Counted from the stretch's first letter, positions 24,154 to 31,896 are shown. The stretch: 34,807 bases of DNA from Candidatus Bathyarchaeota archaeon (GCA_026014545.1 JAOZIH010000013.1:1-34807), one strand, 5' to 3'. Translations and numbers: made by a program. The notes: generated by a model not told the origin, from the sequence alone.

Positions 24154-24278
24154 CTTTTCTCGCTTGTTTGTTCTTCTTCCTTACCGTAATATGAATACAA
24201 GAATATTAGCAGTAAGGCGACAAAAGTTGATGCCATAAGGATGTACTCTAACGTCAGGAAGTATGCGCTTAAATCCAT
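24150..24278 (-). CDS. Predicted 42-residue single-pass membrane protein
   Basis: A short gene that is easily missed. The ATG at 24278 is preceded by GGAG on the coding strand (24287-24290) at 8 bases. It encodes MDLSAYFLTLEY, then a hydrophobic helix ILMASTFVALLLIFLYSYY and a charged tail GKEEEQTSEKS before TAG. TATA-like stretches lie upstream near 24300-24330 (GTTAAATATAAG on the minus strand). It is convergent with, and overlaps by 4 bases, the second DUF131 gene. No family is recognised. The helix-plus-charged-tail shape resembles small regulatory subunits of membrane complexes. Confidence 0.55.
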   Translation of the reverse strand: MDLSAYFLTLEYILMASTFVALLLIFLYSYYGKEEEQTSEKS

Positions 24279-24429
24279 AGGTGATTCTCCATCTCTCGCT
24301 TATATTTAACGTTTTAATATTTAAACAGTTAGCCTTGTCAGGGCTTTTGCCTGTTTATCCATGATACTTTTTGCTTATTATCCTTAATTTTCTGAGGCCC
24401 TTTTACATGAAAATTTGCCTTTCATTTTT

Positions 24430-26691
24430 TTAGCTGTTTAGTTTGTAGCCTACTTTACCATCTTTAGTTATTTTTGGAATAGTTATGGTGAATTGGGCGC
24501 ATTCGCCTTCCTTACCTGTTTCTTCTATTGCCCAACCGTAAGCTTGGCATATCTTTTTTATCAGATAAAGTCCATAACCCGTACCGGTTCCGTAGCCTTC
24601 TTGGAAAAGGTGCTTCTTAATGTTTTCCGGTATTCCTATACCATCGTCTTCATAGACGAGTTTCAGATGGTTTTCTTCTTCCTTGTAATATACTCGGATT
24701 TTGCTAGTTTTCTTGCCGTATTTCAATGTGTTATCTATTAAATTATAGAATAATTGCCGCAGCACCGAGTCAGCAAGAACAATTAGTCCTCGACATTCGT
24801 TAACCAGCGTAGCACCTTTTAAATCTGAAAAAAGAGACGCTGCTTCGTTAATATACCTCTCAACGTCAACGTAAGAAAGTTCTTCTGAACCTACTTGCAC
24901 GTAAGTTTTCTCGAAAGCAATAATCCGCAGTATTTGCTGCGATATTAACTCTGCATCTTTTAACTGCTGCAAGATTTCTGGTTTGTCGCCGAGCCGTTTT
25001 TTCAAAATGTAGATGTAGCCATTTAACGCAGAAAGTTTATTTCGTATATCATGCCGCGTTAAGCTTTCAACTACATGCAGCTTTTCATTAAGTTCTACGA
25101 CTTTTTGGAGTGCTTCATTAGTAACTTGTTGCATCCACTTCTGCTCAGATATATCAGTTGCAACACAGATAGTTCCAATGATCTTCTTTCTGTCGTCAAC
25201 AATTGGCGAATAGGTCATGATTGTTGGAAAATTATTTCCATCACGTTTTTTAGCGATAAACTCTCCTGACCAGTGTTCTCCTTTAAGCAGCTGATCCATA
25301 ACACTTTTTGCCTGCTCTTTTGCTGATTCCGCAGAAATGACGTCATTGATATACCGCCATAGAACCTCTGTTTCTTTCCAGCCATAGAGTTTCTCTGCAC
25401 CGCGGTTCCAATATACGATTCTGCCTTTAACATCAGTTGCGATAATAGCTTGACCAACAGCATTCAGTAACCGTGCTTGCAAACGGTTCCTCTCAGAAAC
25501 TCTCTTGACATCTGTGATGTCTCTGAAAACTCCAAAAAGCAGTTTTTTGCTGCCAACTTCTATGAGGTTGGCTTTTATTGAAACATCCCTAATTTCGCCT
25601 GTTTTGGTAATAATCTGCTCTTCAACTGAGAAGCCTCCACACTCTTTGCAATGACGCATAAAACTTTTGCTGAATTTTCCGTCAATAGATTCTGGAGGAT
25701 GAAGAAAGCATTGATGCATGCCTATTAATTCTGATTTTGATCTTCCAACCAACTCTGTTGCGGCGCGGTTGCAGTCAACAAGAATTCCTGTTTCGGCGTC
25801 AGCAACAAAAATGGCGTCTAAGGCTTCTTCAAAAAGTGCTCTGTATTTTTCCTCAGACTCTTTTAGAGCTTGCTCAATTCTTTTCTGTTCGGTAATATCG
25901 TGAGCAGTAATTATAATGCCCGCAACTTTGCCGTCACCCATTAAAACTTTTGATGCTCCATCCATTAACGCGTAGCTTCCATCAGCATTTTTGCAGCAAA
26001 GTTCAAGTTTTCCTCCAGAGCAATCCATGAAAACTTTTTCTATAGCACTCAACACTGTTGGCAGGTCATCTGGGTGAATGAACTCGGTAATGGATTTTCC
26101 TACTATCTTGTCTGGTTCATAACCTAAAACCCATTTAACCGATGCACTCGCATAAGTAATTACCAAATCTCTATCAACTAATAGCAATATTTCTTGGATG
26201 TTCTCCGTGATCAAGCGGAGACGATTTTCAGCTTCGCGCAAAAGCTTTTCAGCCCTCTGCCCCTTCGCTGCCTCACAGATGCTTCGTTTCAGTTCAGCGT
26301 ATGTGGCTTCAGGGTGCCCTTCCTTTCTAACGTAGCGAAATACTCCAGAATTCAAGGCTTCAATAGCGATTTCTTCTTTACCCTTACATGTAAATAATAT
26401 GAAAGGAATATTGTTTCCGTTTCGCCGTAGCTCTCTTAGAAGTTCCAACCCTGTTTTCCCGGGCATCTTGTAATCGGCAACGATTACATCATATTCGGCG
26501 TCTCTTAACTTACTAAGCGCTTCTTCCGCAGATAATGCTGTTTCAACCTCGAATAATCCTGGCTCCTCTAAGCATTGCTTCGCAACGGCTAAGAAGTCTG
26601 CGTCATCATCTACGTGCAGCACCCTGATTACCTTTTCTCTACAGAGATTCACGTATGCTCCACTTATTGACGCAAACTCAGCCTTAGTCAT
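24430..26691 (-). CDS. Receiver-PAS-PAS-PAS histidine kinase
   Basis: Cytoplasmic hybrid sensor kinase of 753 residues with no transmembrane segment. A receiver domain (about 22-137, phospho-acceptor Asp73 in VADYKMPG) comes first. Three PAS domains follow at about 155-270, 280-395 and 405-520; each of the three ends in a DIT or DIS motif. A dimerisation helix carries the phospho-histidine, His547, in LTRHDIRNKL. The HATPase domain has N-box DNTLKYGKK (653-661), DDGIGIP (682-688) and GTGTGYGLYL (701-710). The second PAS has four cysteines or histidines (HCKECGG and nearby) that could bind a metal or sense redox state. The kinase has no adjacent response regulator, so its own receiver or a distant partner must receive the signal. 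Confidence 0.92.
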   Translation of the reverse strand: MTKAEFASISGAYVNLCREKVIRVLHVDDDADFLAVAKQCLEEPGLFEVETALSAEEALSKLRDAEYDVIVADYKMPGKTGLELLRELRRNGNNIPFILFTCKGKEEIAIEALNSGVFRYVRKEGHPEATYAELKRSICEAAKGQRAEKLLREAENRLRLITENIQEILLLVDRDLVITYASASVKWVLGYEPDKIVGKSITEFIHPDDLPTVLSAIEKVFMDCSGGKLELCCKNADGSYALMDGASKVLMGDGKVAGIIITAHDITEQKRIEQALKESEEKYRALFEEALDAIFVADAETGILVDCNRAATELVGRSKSELIGMHQCFLHPPESIDGKFSKSFMRHCKECGGFSVEEQIITKTGEIRDVSIKANLIEVGSKKLLFGVFRDITDVKRVSERNRLQARLLNAVGQAIIATDVKGRIVYWNRGAEKLYGWKETEVLWRYINDVISAESAKEQAKSVMDQLLKGEHWSGEFIAKKRDGNNFPTIMTYSPIVDDRKKIIGTICVATDISEQKWMQQVTNEALQKVVELNEKLHVVESLTRHDIRNKLSALNGYIYILKKRLGDKPEILQQLKDAELISQQILRIIAFEKTYVQVGSEELSYVDVERYINEAASLFSDLKGATLVNECRGLIVLADSVLRQLFYNLIDNTLKYGKKTSKIRVYYKEEENHLKLVYEDDGIGIPENIKKHLFQEGYGTGTGYGLYLIKKICQAYGWAIEETGKEGECAQFTITIPKITKDGKVGYKLNS

Positions 26692-26848
26692 TTAGATCAG
26701 CAGTGCTCATTTCTATTGCGATTTAGATTACAGAGATTAAAATTGATTATGAATTAGCCGTATGAAATTAAAATTCAAAATAATAGGCATAAACCCAAGG
26801 GTAGTTACGGCTGAACACGCGTGGTTACTATTAGCTTGGATAAATGCT

Positions 26849-26860
26849 TTAATATAAAAG
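26849..26860 (+). promoter_or_regulatory. TATA box of the DUF6512 gene
   Basis: TTAATATAAAAG is centred about 33 bases before the ATG at 26888, so the transcript probably has a very short leader. Confidence 0.5.
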
Positions 26861-26887
26861 CACTGTTAAACCTAAACTTGGTTAGCC

Positions 26888-27427
26888 ATGAGCAATAGGC
26901 GTACTCTCTTTTATGAGTTAGCTGGAATCATTTTCATAATTGCCTTCGGGAGCGTATTGCACTTTACTTTCGAGTGGTCTGGCCGTCAGGTTGCCGTCGG
27001 AGTGTTTTCGGCGATCAATGAAAGCGTGTGGGAACACTTGAAACTCGGTTTCTGGCCGGCCATAGTCTTCGCACTTTTCGAGTTCACGCAGTTGCGAAAG
27101 ACTGTTAACAACTTTCTGCTGGCCAAGACTGTCAGCATCTACCTAATTCCCACGGTGATTATCATTATCTTCTATTCTTATACTGCAATTCTCGGCGAGA
27201 GCATACTCGCCATAGACATTCTCACGTTCATCATAGCCGTTATTGCCGGTCAAATAGTAAGCTACAAACTATTAACTGGAAAAAAGTTAGCACCCAAATT
27301 AAGCGTAGTTTGCTTAATTGCCCTGCTCCTCTTGGCTCTCGCCTTTGTGCTTTTCACTTTTTATCCGCCGAGGTTGTCGCTCTTTCAGGATCCAGTAACA
27401 GGCGAATACGGCATCATTGTTCATTAA
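26888..27427 (+). CDS. DUF6512-like integral membrane protein
   Basis: A 179-residue membrane protein with about five hydrophobic helices. Residues 8-27 are the first, and others lie near 54-65, 78-97, 105-124 and 138-160. The strip FSAINESVWEHLKLGFWPA is the family-like signature, typical of DUF6512; its role is unknown. A short soluble tail (LFQDPVTGEYGIIVH) ends the protein. The ATG at 26888 follows the TATA element closely. It is divergent from the kinase, and the next gene begins 19 bases after its stop, so they may share a transcript. Confidence 0.65.
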   Translation: MSNRRTLFYELAGIIFIIAFGSVLHFTFEWSGRQVAVGVFSAINESVWEHLKLGFWPAIVFALFEFTQLRKTVNNFLLAKTVSIYLIPTVIIIIFYSYTAILGESILAIDILTFIIAVIAGQIVSYKLLTGKKLAPKLSVVCLIALLLLALAFVLFTFYPPRLSLFQDPVTGEYGIIVH

Positions 27428-27446
27428 ATTTCTACATGTGATTCCT

Positions 27447-27794
27447 ATGCGTATGTGGATGGTTGACCCAAGAATTATGTGTAGGAATCATCTGCTCGGA
27501 GAGCATTCTGAAATACACTTGTTTGTTTGGAACATCGATGCTGGGCATTCAGTTAGGGGTTACATAGACAAGGGTTTACTTGAAATCCATAACTTATACG
27601 ATCGCCATGAAGACCTCGCCCGAGAATTGCGCAGGCGAGGGTATAGGCATAATTCTGAATTGGATGCAAAATGGAAAATGGCAAAGAAGGAAGGTTCCAT
27701 AGACAGGCAGAAAAGCCTAAGAGCCCTCATCGGAAGATGCGCAAAATGCCGGGAAAGATACAAAAGATTCGCTGTAACAAGGAATGTAGTTTAA
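27447..27794 (+). CDS. Possible pyrimidine-dimer DNA glycosylase (endonuclease V-like)
   Basis: A small basic protein of 115 residues starting MRMWMVDPRIMCRNHLLGEH, with SEIHLFVW, LYDRHEDLARELRRRGYRHN and a C-terminal CAKCRERY. This pattern resembles archaeal and bacterial proteins annotated as pyrimidine dimer DNA glycosylase/endonuclease V, which cut at UV-induced dimers. T4 endonuclease V uses the amino group of Thr2, and no threonine follows the start here, so the catalytic mechanism would have to differ. The two cysteines near the end might bind metal. The ATG at 27447 begins the conserved block; a TTG at 27417 inside the previous gene is less likely. Confidence 0.5.
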   Translation: MRMWMVDPRIMCRNHLLGEHSEIHLFVWNIDAGHSVRGYIDKGLLEIHNLYDRHEDLARELRRRGYRHNSELDAKWKMAKKEGSIDRQKSLRALIGRCAKCRERYKRFAVTRNVV

Positions 27795-27891
27795 TTAACC
27801 ACAGAATCCGGCTGTGTTATCGCGGGTCTTTGCAACAAAAAGACTAATTTGCTGTTTCAGTATAGAGTAGAATTTACCAATTTAATGAACA

Positions 27892-28839
27892 TTAGTTGTT
27901 TGGCAAGTTTTTCGCTTTACTCTTGTTTTTTAAGTAAGCGAGCGCTCCTATAGCAAAGGCCACCACCGCAATGATGACTGAAGCAACAAGCAAAAATAGC
28001 GTGATAGAAAACTGCTGAGGTGACGTTATTGTGGGTAAGGTTAATGCGAAATTTGGAATTGATACTGGGTTTACCAGCGGATGATTGTCTTGGAATACTC
28101 GATTCTCAAAGCCAGTAGAATCTGCGATGGAATGAGGTGTATCCCACACTCCTGAAGAATCAACTTCAGAGGCGTTCGGATACCTCTGTAAATAATCTCT
28201 CCAATAGTTTCTTTCAAATGTTTCGATTCCGCTAATAGCCAAATGTGCACCAAAAATGATGTTGTTCTCGACTACAAAATTGTTGCTGACAGCAAAGTGC
28301 ATGTAGATTGCAGGTGAACCTCCGATAGTGCAGTGAGTGATGTTGTTGCCTGTGCTGCCCCAGAGCGCTATGCCGAGGCTTTCCCATGTGAAACCGCCTG
28401 TTCCGTTGTGGCTTATAAAATCGTTTGAGATGTAATTGCCATAAAAGGTGTGGTTTCCTCCGAATTCACATTTTATCCCTATGTGGAAATTTGTTATCCT
28501 CAAGTTCCTTACCGTTACGTTCCACACGTCAAGCTCAGAAGGGTGTCTGGTTGCTTCGCTTGCTATTTCTATTCCTGTTCCATTATCGGCGTTAAGTGTG
28601 AGACCTGCACCGTCAATTATGATGTTGCCTTTTCGGACTTTAATGTTGCCCGAAACATTGCCAGTGAAAACGTAAACATCGCCGGTACGCTGAATTTTGT
28701 CCGTGCCCTCGATGCTTCCGTCGGCCCTGATAATTATGGTTGTATAATCCTGAGCAGTAGCAAAATTAGCTAATCGAAAACTAAGCATGGTAGATGCAAA
28801 CAAAACTGCCAACGCAAGTATTAACGCTGCTTGCCTCAT
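27892..28839 (-). CDS. Secreted, C-terminally anchored beta-helix protein
   Basis: Surface protein of 315 residues. A signal peptide occupies 1-29 (LILALAVLFASTMLSF, cleavage near ATAQD). The beta-helix domain (about 35-215) has parallel-strand repeats such as NNITHCTIGG and NNFVVENNIIFG. A tail ends in one transmembrane helix at about 280-304 followed by KNKSKAKN. The entry module TTIIIRADGSI...IIIDGAGLTLN parallels that of the 14755-15786 protein, whose anchor is at the other end. Several N-glycosylation sequons are present. A catalytic role cannot be assigned; related NosD-like domains bind carbohydrates. Two inverted repeats lie 50-85 bases upstream of its start. Confidence 0.78.
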   Translation of the reverse strand: MRQAALILALAVLFASTMLSFRLANFATAQDYTTIIIRADGSIEGTDKIQRTGDVYVFTGNVSGNIKVRKGNIIIDGAGLTLNADNGTGIEIASEATRHPSELDVWNVTVRNLRITNFHIGIKCEFGGNHTFYGNYISNDFISHNGTGGFTWESLGIALWGSTGNNITHCTIGGSPAIYMHFAVSNNFVVENNIIFGAHLAISGIETFERNYWRDYLQRYPNASEVDSSGVWDTPHSIADSTGFENRVFQDNHPLVNPVSIPNFALTLPTITSPQQFSITLFLLVASVIIAVVAFAIGALAYLKNKSKAKNLPNN

Positions 28840-28888
28840 GGCAAAATCACAATTATTCCAATGCCCAAGCAGATATTTAGCTCTCCCT

Positions 28889-28907
28889 AAAGAACAAATT
28901 GTTCTTT
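28889..28907. promoter_or_regulatory. Perfect palindrome, candidate operator
   Basis: AAAGAACAA-A-TTGTTCTTT, 9-base arms around one base, centred about 59 bases upstream of the beta-helix gene start. A second GAAC/GTTC pair follows at 28913-28924, about two helical turns away. This is the arrangement expected for a dimeric regulator bound to two adjacent sites. Confidence 0.45.
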
Positions 28908-29150
28908 TAGAGGAACAGCAGTTCTAATTATGCCGTTGTGATTTTTGCGAACACATGACCTTCTACTTAATTGAAGATAAACAAGTCTTTGCGGAGCTTA
29001 TGATGAATACTGAGTTCTTGAAAAGCCGTCGGCATAAGTGATTCTGCTTTCTTTACGGCAATCACTCCTTATATAATGCTATGTTCACAATTTTTGATAT
29101 ATTTAGCATTGAGGGCAAAACTGCTTTTTGCGTAAGAGTGTGTTCGTCAA

Positions 29151-29177
29151 TTTTATTGTTTAGTCCAAACAATAAAA
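29151..29177. repeat. AT-rich inverted repeat (11-base arms)
   Basis: TTTTATTGTTT and AAACAATAAAA pair perfectly around the five-base loop AGTCC. It lies about 105 bases before lemA and about 310 bases upstream of the divergent beta-helix gene. No gene runs toward it closely enough to call it a terminator, so an operator or a remnant is equally possible. Confidence 0.5.
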
Positions 29178-29230
29178 ATCTCGAGAATCACTTGAAGTTT
29201 GCAGAAGACAACTGATGTCCTTAGTTTTAC

Positions 29231-29243
29231 GTAATTTTTAAAT
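29231..29243 (+). promoter_or_regulatory. TATA box of the LemA-TPM operon
   Basis: GTAATTTTTAAAT lies about 45 bases before the lemA ATG. The AAAAGGTG SD (29268-29275) falls inside the predicted leader. Confidence 0.45.
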
Positions 29244-29281
29244 CAAGGTGTTTTCATTATAGCCCAAAAAAGGTGCCTTTA

Positions 29282-29863
29282 ATGAAGGGGAAAATCGTAG
29301 TTGCAATAGTAGCCATAATCGCCGTTATAGTGGTTGCAAGTTTTGCGGTAATGTATTTTTCAACTTATAACCGCCTTGTGGCTTTAAGCGCTTCTGTTGA
29401 TGAAAAGTGGGCTCAAGTGGAGCAGGAGCTTCAGCGGAGATACGATTTGATACCTAACATTGTTAGCGCCGCCAAAGCTTATATGACCTATGAAGGTTCG
29501 ATGCTGCAAAATGTTACTGCTTTGCGCAGCCAATGGATGAATGCGTTACAAAGCGGCAATATGGATGCCATTAACAATGCGACTGCCCAAATGGAGTCAG
29601 GTATTACCGGTTTAATGGTTACTTTTGAAGCTTACCCTGATCTTCGCTCCTCAGAAGTGATTCAATCGTTGATGATAACTCTTGAAGGCACAGAAAACCG
29701 CATATCCACCGAGCGTATGCGCTTCAACGAAGCAGTCCGTGACTACAACACTGCCATCCAATCTTTTCCTGCAAACTTGTGGGCTGCAGGCTGGGGGTTC
29801 ACTGCCAAATCTTACTTCGAAGCGCAGATTGGCTCAACTGAAGTGCCCTCTTTGAACTTCTAA
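29282..29863 (+). CDS. lemA: LemA family membrane protein
   Basis: LemA-type protein: one N-terminal helix (about 5-24, IVVAIVAIIAVIVVASFAV) followed by an extracytoplasmic bundle of long helices. The family signature YNRLVALSASVDEKWAQVEQ with LQRRYDLIPN is at about 26-57. The ATG at 29282 is preferred because AAGGTG lies 6 bases upstream; a GTG at 29273 would overlap the SD. The molecular function of LemA is not established. The TPM-domain gene follows after 13 bases, a pairing widely seen in bacteria. Confidence 0.88.
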   Translation: MKGKIVVAIVAIIAVIVVASFAVMYFSTYNRLVALSASVDEKWAQVEQELQRRYDLIPNIVSAAKAYMTYEGSMLQNVTALRSQWMNALQSGNMDAINNATAQMESGITGLMVTFEAYPDLRSSEVIQSLMITLEGTENRISTERMRFNEAVRDYNTAIQSFPANLWAAGWGFTAKSYFEAQIGSTEVPSLNF

Positions 29864-29876
29864 GCTGGCAAGAACC

Positions 29877-30629
29877 TTGTTCAGAGGAAGCATCGCCATA
29901 TTTTTTCTTGCATTAATATTAGCATATAGTTTCTTCGTGATCCAGTCAGCTAGCTGTTACATTATTGAAGACGAATGGGTTGAAAAAATCGAAAGCTACG
30001 CGCGCGCCATTGACGCTAACACAACAGCTGAAATCGTAGTCTGTGTTTTCCCATCACTTTATGGGCACAGCATAAAAGACTCTTCAGGCGCTGAAATCCA
30101 CGACATAGTGAAGCTGGGGGTTCACATCTTCAACGAAGAACCACTGGAAGTATATGATGGCATCCAAACAGGCATCGGCAAGAAGGGCAAAGACAACGGC
30201 GTCCTCATTTTAATTGCGATGGAAGAGCAGCAGTGGCGCATCGAAGTTGGCTATGGCTTAGAAGGCGACATAACCGATATAGAAGCTAACCTCATTGCCC
30301 AGAACTATCTTGTTCCAGCTTTTCAGCAGGGCAACTACGGCGAAGGCCTCTACTACACAGTAGTCGCGCTGAGTCAACAGATTCCCGCGAGCAATGAATC
30401 GAACAATCTCGCGCTTAGAGGCTACTACTATTATGAAAGTGTCAATACTTCTGAATCGTCTTCAACTCCTTTTTGGGAGTGGGAAATCTTCGGCATCCCG
30501 TTATGGGTCGTAATCATCTTCATTCTCTTTGGTGTTTTCCTTCCAGTTTTCAGGCGAGGCTCAAGCAGAGGCAGTGGACGCTGGAGCGGTGGCCGTTCTG
30601 GCGGCGGCGGCGTAGGCGGACGATGGTAA
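29877..30629 (+). CDS. TPM-domain membrane protein (YgcG-like)
   Basis: TPM (YgcG-like) protein with an N-terminal signal or anchor helix (about 5-26). The TPM domain spans about 35-175, including TAEIVVCVFPSL, GKKGKDNGVLILIA, QQWRIEVGYGLEGDITD and a helix LYYTVVAL. A second transmembrane helix lies at about 205-222 (FGIPLWVVIIFILFGVFLP). The tail is a short Gly/Ser/Arg stretch ending in GGGGVGGRW, typical of the family. TTG at 29877 is the first usable start and has no clear SD; it may depend on translation from lemA. TPM proteins are proposed to act in membrane protein quality control or as phosphatases; here only the family is supported. Confidence 0.85.
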   Translation: MFRGSIAIFFLALILAYSFFVIQSASCYIIEDEWVEKIESYARAIDANTTAEIVVCVFPSLYGHSIKDSSGAEIHDIVKLGVHIFNEEPLEVYDGIQTGIGKKGKDNGVLILIAMEEQQWRIEVGYGLEGDITDIEANLIAQNYLVPAFQQGNYGEGLYYTVVALSQQIPASNESNNLALRGYYYYESVNTSESSSTPFWEWEIFGIPLWVVIIFILFGVFLPVFRRGSSRGSGRWSGGRSGGGGVGGRW

Positions 30630-30808
30630 ATAAAGACTCAAATGAAGGATCAAGCGTTAATCATGAGTTTAGCCATGCTGATTTTTGGTCTCATGGCTAT
30701 ACGCCCATTAATGAAGTAAAGGTGGGGTTCATAAGGAGGTTTGAGTGGCCGAATACTGTTTATGCAAGTTTTAAGAGCTTTATCTTGCGAAGTCTATTTA
30801 AATAAACT
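30630..30808 (+). other. Short gap with a strong but orphan SD
   Basis: AAGGAGGT at 30733-30740 is a near-perfect SD, but the frames it could serve are tiny: TTG at 30741 gives about 22 residues, and GTG at 30745 gives 8. A 25-residue hydrophobic frame (30642-30719) has no SD. A TATA-like TCTATTTAAATAAAC follows at 30792-30806. The stretch looks like the remains of a lost gene start. Confidence 0.35.
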
Positions 30809-31265
30809 ATAGAAGAAAACTATCACGAAAAACTCGAAACAAAGCTAAAAGCATCAAACTCGCCGTGTTCAAGTGCAGAAGAGCCAACACCTCCATCTTC
30901 GAGATTCCCGCCAAAGAAAACTCCCAAACCATAAAGCAACTCCTCAAACAAGTAACCAGATACCCAGGATTAGAGGAAACCTACTACGCAAGCCTAACCA
31001 AACGCCTGCACGCGCTAAAAGAAGCAGGCTACATAAAAGAAACCAAAACAACCCGAGAAAGCGCAAAAATTCAAACATTCTACGAGCTGAAACCTAAAAA
31101 GCCTACCTCGCTATGCTGCTCAAAGAAAACAGCATGCAGGACATACTTGACAAAGCCACAGACATACAGACAGCCTCAATCCTGCTATCACTGCTAAACG
31201 TGCTGCTCTCAGAAAAAACCAAAATAATGAGGTTAAGCCTTAAGCCCGCCCAGCCTTCCGCATAA
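30809..31265 (+). pseudogene. Decayed winged-helix DNA-binding protein
   Basis: Three frame segments form one winged-helix protein. The first reads EENYHEKLETKLKA from an ATA codon at 30809, where ATG would be expected. The second, open from GTG 30865, reads SIFEIPAKENSQTIKQLLKQ, then YYASLTKRLHALKEAGYIKE (recognition helix and wing). The third reads KAYLAMLLKENSMQDILDKA to a TAA at 31263. One base is missing near 30851-30853 and one A from the run at 31096-31100. The GTG at 30865 could still give a truncated DNA-binding product. The 3' end overlaps the MazF-like toxin gene on the other strand. Confidence 0.7.
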
Positions 31266-31547
31266 TTCGTCATATATAAGCTGCTTTTTCTCTTTGCTCA
31301 AGTGAAACAGAACTTTGTAAACCATTTCAGCCGAAATAGTGAAAATATAGTTCAGCTTAATGACGCTGTCTTTAACTGCGCCCTCGCTCTTGGACAGTGG
31401 GATTCCCTTCATTTTGAGATTGCTGGTTACGCCCGCTACAACCACATTTCCCAACTCTTCAAAAAGAACCACCGCGGGTCTAATCTTTACTTCGGAGGTG
31501 TCCGTAAACTGTACGGCTGTGAGTATGACGTCTCCAGCTTTAAGCAT
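31233..31547 (-). CDS. MazF/PemK-like toxin
   Basis: Type II toxin of the MazF family, usually a sequence-specific RNase that halts translation. The start MLKAGDVILTAVQFTDTSEV and KIRPAVVLFE (Lys21, Arg23, Pro24) match the catalytic loop of the family. DSVIKLNYIFTIS and the C-terminal helix KKQLIYDELCGRL complete the fold, at the normal length of 104 residues. The ATG at 31547 overlaps the antitoxin stop by 8 bases, the usual order of antitoxin then toxin with coupled translation. An ATG at 31562 is possible. Its 3' end overlaps the decayed winged-helix gene. Confidence 0.8.
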   Translation of the reverse strand: MLKAGDVILTAVQFTDTSEVKIRPAVVLFEELGNVVVAGVTSNLKMKGIPLSKSEGAVKDSVIKLNYIFTISAEMVYKVLFHLSKEKKQLIYDELCGRLGGLKA

Positions 31548-31785
31548 GCTCCCAAGCCTCATCCTCAGCGTTATCCCATAACTCGCGCATCTTAGCCTGC
31601 TGAACCATATGAAGGAACTCATCATACTGCCTGCGAACTCGGGATTCCTTCGCCAGCCTTATCAAGTTGGAAATGGTCTCGTTGTAGGTTTCTCTGGGAT
31701 ACCGCCTGAGGCTCTTCAACTCCTTAACTACAGCCTTCTTAAGCTGTATCGTCGTAACTTCATCTTCTGTCACTATAGCCACCAC
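31540..31785 (-). CDS. Ribbon-helix-helix antitoxin of the MazF-like toxin
   Basis: Antitoxin-like protein of about 81 residues. The N-terminal ribbon-helix-helix VTTIQLKKAVVKELKSL, then PRETYNETISNLIRL, would bind operator DNA as a dimer. A C-terminal helical tail (YDEFLHMVQQAKMRELWDNA), rich in charge, would wrap the toxin. Start GTG at 31785 (or 31782) lies about 26 bases after a TATA element at 31803-31815, so the transcript may be leaderless. The stop overlaps the toxin start. The RHH and MazF combination is a known type II arrangement. Confidence 0.72.
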   Translation of the reverse strand: MVAIVTEDEVTTIQLKKAVVKELKSLRRYPRETYNETISNLIRLAKESRVRRQYDEFLHMVQQAKMRELWDNAEDEAWEHA

Positions 31786-31802
31786 ATAGTTACCATATAA
31801 CC

Positions 31803-31815
31803 CACTATAATAAAC
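31803..31815 (-). promoter_or_regulatory. TATA box of the RHH-MazF pair
   Basis: The minus strand reads GTTTATTATAGTG with a purine-rich BRE-like GCGGAAAG just upstream. Its distance to GTG 31785 predicts a leaderless or nearly leaderless message. Confidence 0.45.
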
Positions 31816-31896
31816 CTTTCCGCAAAAACCTAAAATCAAGCAGACAACAACTTAAAAGCCAATTATAAACAAAAACAAACCTGAGGGCGTCTAAAA

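Larger units (their letters stand above)
28840..29281. other. Intergenic region with inverted repeats, no clear gene
   Basis: About 440 bases between the beta-helix gene (leftward) and the LemA gene (rightward). It contains a 19-base perfect palindrome at 28889-28907, a partial copy of its half-sites at 28913-28924, an AT-rich hairpin at 29151-29177, and a TATA element near 29231. A 28-codon frame at 28955-29041 has no SD and is not called as a gene. Confidence 0.6.

Noticed and set aside
26762-26857. A 31-codon plus-strand frame before the DUF6512 gene
   Set aside because: It has no SD and its last codons coincide with the TATA box of the next gene.
28955-29041. A 28-codon frame in the beta-helix/LemA gap
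   Set aside because: It has no SD, no family and stands alone between inverted repeats; coding support is too weak.
30642-30719. A 25-codon hydrophobic frame after the TPM gene
   Set aside because: It has no SD at proper spacing and is shorter than can be supported by sequence alone.
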